DNA from: Nymphaea colorata
Taxonomy: Eukaryota; Streptophyta; Magnoliopsida; Nymphaeales; Nymphaeaceae
Direction of reading: 5' to 3'
DNA length: 64,000 nt
Assembly (NCBI RefSeq): GCF_008831285.2
Contig: NC_045143.1
Location: 21,290,854 to 21,354,853, forward strand
Position numbers and translations under genes: made by a program. Below are positions 59,644 to 64,000 of the stretch, in pieces; positions within the stretch are counted from its first letter, which is position 1, and every line of letters starts with the position of its first letter. The notes below the pieces were generated by a model. The model saw only the letters and a program-made list of their open reading frames with translations. It was not told where the DNA came from and did no database searches.

Positions 59644-62523
59644 AATTGAAAATATTATGAAGAAAATAAAACTAAAAAAAAAATTGCTAATTAATGGCTT
59701 CCGTACAAACTCCAAAATTATATAGATCAAGATTGTGGGGACGAGTTTAAGTAGAAAGATGTAATCACTAATAGCTATATATATATATGTAAAAGTATTC
59801 TGGATCTTACAACCAACATGAGCTATTAAGTGAACCAAGTTGAAGAGTACGGTTTCAAAAATGTCAATGACTGAAAGCGAGATATATATGTAAAAAAGTA
59901 TTCGGCGTTTTTGATGTGGCAACATGCAGGATTGATTATGGAATTTTGCCTCTAAGGCAAGATTTTTGTGGAAAAATCACGCATATAAAAATTAAGGAAC
60001 TAGGATATAGAACCAAAGGATCATTCCTTGTTTGTTGAAAACTGCAAACACAAAACTGAGGATGTTTTTCCTTTGTTAACTAAAATTAATTTTAAGTCTA
60101 ATACTTGGATAGAAATAAAACAAAAGAATTAGTCAACCAGTAAAAATAAGCCAAAGAATTAGCCAACATGTAGAACTAATCCGAACACATTAAATGAACC
60201 AAAGGAAGAATATCATTTTGTTCTGCATTGTATGAAAGCTGGGAACATCATGAAAGGTGAAATTGGCTTCTTTTTTTGGTTGGCAATCGCCATGATTTCT
60301 TGATGTATAGATACATCTTTCCAATGATGTCTTTCAATATGTGGCTTCATTTTCTTTCCCCTTAGTGCATTGACTTGTAAGGAATAGATCCGCGAGCATA
60401 TCTTTGATTGATTGGAACTAGAACTTGCTAGGAGAAAGGTGTGGATATTTATCCATACTGGTGATTTTTGTGGCAGGTATATATGCCCTATCGTGGATTT
60501 TTGTCATCGTTAAATCGTATGTATACTGGTGATTGTTAAGTGTTAACACCCATATATGTCTTCACTACTATAAAACTTCAACGGTTGTTTTTTTCACCAG
60601 TAAATCGTGTCGTAACCAGTACCAAAGAAAGAAGCACATATTACCACTATTATTTGAAGCAAGCACACATTATTACCACTTTAATTTACTTTTTTCTCAA
60701 CAACATGGTAAGATTTAACCAAGGTTGTATGTCAAATTAAACCATGTCAAATTTACCATGTTTTTATACTCATCAGGACTCTGCAGCTGACAAACAGTCT
60801 AAAGTTACCTCTAACAAACAATGTATCTTAATCACATATATATGTACATGTTTTGGACATTAATTGAGATGGCCAAAAATCCAGTTCAAAATCCATTTTG
60901 TTGGTAGATGACAAGTACTGTTTCTTTTTTAAATTCATGGCAAGTACTGTTCTCAAGAAATTGAAAGCAATTGAATAACCCACAAATTTTCAGGACTTGT
61001 TTTCTAATGACTCAATTTCAGCAAGTGACCAGAAGGCCCATCCTACCCTTGGGCCTACACTATTACCAGCACAAAGATCAGAGAGGAAAGATCTTGTAGA
61101 AGAAAATATAAAAAATAAAGGCTGTAAATGAAAAGCTGCTAACTAACAGGTAAAAACTGAATGTTTTGGCTCAGCCTTTCCAACCTCTTGATCCTAGAAT
61201 GCAGTCCCAAACTGAAACTCAACCAGTCACATAGGCAAACATAAGGTGCAGTGCACATGCAAGTGGAAGCAAGAAGTCCATAGGAAATACTGAAGAAGTT
61301 TCTTCAGAACTGTCTGTTTCACAATTTTAATGAAGACTGGAAAATATAATGTCATTTAAGGCTACTTCTCCAAGTTAACATAAAAATAATCAACTATGAA
61401 ACTGTTCCTTTACAAATTACAATTTTTCAATGACATAAGACTTGTTTATAGGGAAATATTGACTCGTTATAGAAAATATGACATCCTTTTAAAGTGCCCC
61501 TCCCACAATTAAGGAACTGAGTGTCAGAACTACCTAGGACTAATGAATGGTTATGGAAGACTGATTTTTTTTTATCCTACCTCTACTGAGGAACTTCAAG
61601 ACTGATGACCTTAAAAAAATTCACTCTCTGTGGATCCTGGCAATGCAATGTGATTGGACCCTCATGTTGGTCTGAATGAATCAGCCTTTTAGAAGAGGGT
61701 GAGTCAGGGCCTGCTACGAAAGAGCAGAGCAAGTTACAAGTCTCAGTAGGACACATATTTTTATTACTATAGGTTAGGTGAGGTTACCATTATCCTTTTT
61801 TTGGTGATGAATCTTATGTGTCCCTCATAAAGGGAATCTGTAAATTTTTCACGGTTTCAAAACCAAAAAGGCATGGAAGCAGATGAGATGTAGCTCCAGT
61901 TCTTCAGAAAAGGTAAGATCTTTGGTGCAAAAAGAATGGACAAATGAGATAACAAAGAAAAATAAATGGCTCCAATTCCTATCTCAATTTATTTTAATAT
62001 ACCACATATATAATCATCATTCACATTATCGATTGACAAGAATTTTCAGCAATCAGAAAATCCAAATGCAGTAATGTTTTTCAAATAGATGAATTTTTTG
62101 TACGACGAAGGGTTTTAAAAATATTGAAAAGTTGTTTGACGTAATAAAATGATTGACAGACACCTGCTTCATTAATTGAAGAAAAATGTTAAAATCTTGA
62201 CCAATTTCTATGAATAAAATGAAAAAAAATCACATTTTGTACATACACTCTACCTGGGCCTTTTATTTATTAATATTGATACTTATAAAATAGATGAAAA
62301 TATTGAAGAAATTGTCAAAAAGATGTGGCCCACAAAAATCTTTCTATTCAGGTATTTTCTTTTTATTAGGGTAAAATGGTCTTTTTCATACTTAAAAACA
62401 GTGGGGCATGTGCCTATAGGTAATTGTATGAATATAAATGGTTACTTGTAACTTTTCAGAAGACAAATGCATAAAACCTAATCGGTCTCATTAATTATTT
62501 GTCCGGTCTAATTTGTCTAGCGA
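59644..62523. other. AT-rich intergenic DNA, no gene seen
   Basis: 60440-60620 carries several ACTGGTGATT/CACCAGTA motifs, and CACTACTATAAAACTT at about 60565. Confidence 0.4.
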
Positions 62524-62550
62524 CATATATATATGTGTGTGTGTGTGTGT
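62524..62550. repeat. (AT)n(GT)n microsatellite
   Basis: Short AT run followed by about eight GT units. Confidence 0.9.
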
Positions 62551-62580
62551 AAAGTGGTGCATGGAATGATGAGTTCGATT

Positions 62581-63102
62581 CAATGACGGTAGGAAGGTAT
62601 TCATACTCCGCCCATATACTGCATTATTCGTTCGTTACAAAAGAATCTCATCTTATGCTGATGTACCATCTGGGTTCTTCTCAATGACAAACTATCATTT
62701 ATTACAGCATATACTAATGGTATCAGCTTGGTTTTGAATTGAAATAACATTGTTGTATTCAATGACATGGATGTCAAAAGAAAAAACATAGATTAGAAAG
62801 AAAACCCTAACTCCTAGGTTGGACCACTAATCATTTGTTTGTTGGCAACTTCTTCCTAAATATGCTCAAGTGTTATTCCGTACACTAAGGCATGAACGTG
62901 TTTGCAGTACAATAACTAGAACTATGTACAAGACAATCTAGGCATCTAAGCCTTTTGTTACGAGAAACATTACTAAAAATAAATTGATATTCAAAAAATT
63001 TCAGATCGTCCTCCAGAGGTTCTTTTATAAGGTGGGATTCTTTATACATAACGAATGATGCAGTATACAAGGTGGAGTATGAATACCTTCCTACCATCAT
63101 TG
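62581..63102. mobile_element. 522-bp inverted-repeat (foldback/MITE-like) element
   Basis: The left arm starts CAATGACGGTAGGAAGGTAT. The right arm, read in reverse from 63102, starts CAATGATGGTAGGAAGGTAT. The first ~30 bases differ at two positions, and the similarity extends ~90-100 bp inward. The spacer of ~320 bp is non-coding. No target duplication was found. Confidence 0.75.
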
Positions 63103-64000
63103 TATATATACAAGAAAATCTCTTGTCGAGTGAACCAAATTGACTTTAGACTCTGATTCTTTCAAGCAACTTCTCTATATACCTTCAACTCTTGCAACCT
63201 TTCCACAGAAAATAGACAGCCCTCACCTCCATCATCTCTAATTGGCATGGTACTGTCATCTGTCAACAGCTGACCATTGCATCACACGGCTGAGTTTTGT
63301 TCCCCCTTAGCGCTGGATGCAGAAGGAACACATTGCCTAAGACATATTTTGGTTGAAAGCCAGGGAAATATTTACTAGAGAATATAAATGTTTTCTTGAG
63401 GGTACAAATTATGTTTGTGCTATTCTTTAATCATAATAACCTATACAGGTGATGAACGCAACTGGGACAGTCCAATATCGGTGACGATTACAACTGGTAT
63501 AGATCTCTAACGATGAGGTAGTTTGCAGCCGTATATACTTATACCAGTGAAATGCCTCGCCGCTAAGGTATTTATACTGGTGTTCTCTAGCACCAGTAGA
63601 AATTTCACCACTATAAACCTGTAACAGCATTACCCCCGCTATGTTACCTGAACCCATAATGTAACCACCATGTTATTTGAATCACACAACTCAACACACG
63701 TAATGTGCACCTCGAGTGCCTGCCTGTCGCTCATGTCTCTCTCCCTCTACCTCTGTTTTGTAATTAATGCTTGTATTTTTTTTCATTTTTCTATTTCACA
63801 TTGTTTTTGTTTAATTTTTTTCTCAGCCGCATGGTAGAATTAGATGAAAGCCATAAGTGTTAGTTTATTGAAAGTTGTATGTTGAATGAAATAGTGTAAG
63901 TTAATAAATGTTGGATAAAAAATCATAGAGTTTAGTGAATTTATTGAACTTATAACCATTTGACCAAACCGGTGCTCTCATGAGTATGTTGTTTAAATAA
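63103..64000. other. Intergenic DNA with ACTGGT/ACCAGT motifs
   Basis: 63440-63610 holds alternating TATACCAGTG and ACTGGTGTT/ACTGGTATA motifs in both orientations. No gene is seen. Confidence 0.4.

Noticed and set aside
1-64000. tRNA genes and CRISPR arrays
   Set aside because: No cloverleaf-like sequence with an intact T-loop (GGTTCGANNCC) was seen by eye, and the tandem arrays lack uniform repeat/spacer structure. A tRNAscan run would settle the tRNA question.

Overview
The window is plant (angiosperm) nuclear DNA. It is AT-rich, full of microsatellites and decayed transposable elements, and carries an L-type lectin receptor kinase gene and an exon of a plant-type GH2 beta-galactosidase. 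A 100-base run of N (36282-36381) marks a scaffold gap. I cannot name the species. Most long open frames are chance or transposon-derived, so very few host genes can be supported.

Layout. 1-877 (minus) is the 5' exon of a lectin receptor kinase that runs off the left edge. About 6.5 kb upstream of it (7301-7624) lies a truncated, start-less copy of the same 5' end, so the locus was once tandemly duplicated. Between the two sits a 3.45-kb solo LTR (2268-5715, minus) with a five-copy array of a ~174-bp unit. 9011-13855 is a complete but dead Ty1/copia element with non-canonical TA...TA LTR ends. A 355-bp MITE (14274-14628) and a heavily decayed copia integrase (16430-17110) follow.

20003-34231 is the centrepiece: a large non-autonomous LTR retrotransposon (LARD-like) bounded by a perfect ATAGT target duplication. 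Its 5' LTR is split by a ~5.9-kb L1-type LINE on the minus strand. The internal region has no gag-pol, a PBS resembling the 3' end of tRNA-Arg, and a seven-copy ~44-bp tandem array in front of the polypurine tract. These are traits of the Tat/Ogre branch of Ty3/gypsy. The solo LTR at 2268-5715 belongs to the same family. The LARD itself landed in what looks like the 5' LTR of a Ty3/gypsy element whose LTR end, PBS, gag and protease region continue at 34237-36281 until the gap. That makes three nested insertions.

Right of the gap, 36738-37635 is a long foldback built from ~115-bp units in a three-unit higher-order order. 37.6-48 kb holds intron-like DNA, a diverged direct duplication, one clear GH2 beta-galactosidase exon (42067-42306), a long AT/CA-rich microsatellite tract and some unassigned exon-like islands. 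48.9-50.5 kb is a 5'-truncated copia element. It is followed by a duplicated ~550-bp host segment (50495 and 52974), an ~85-bp tandem array (57955-58420), a fresh 28-bp direct repeat (59532/59616) and a 522-bp inverted-repeat element (62581-63102).

The genes do not form a pathway. The biology here is genome turnover: insertion, nesting, LTR-LTR recombination, tandem-repeat birth inside retroelements and gene fragmentation.
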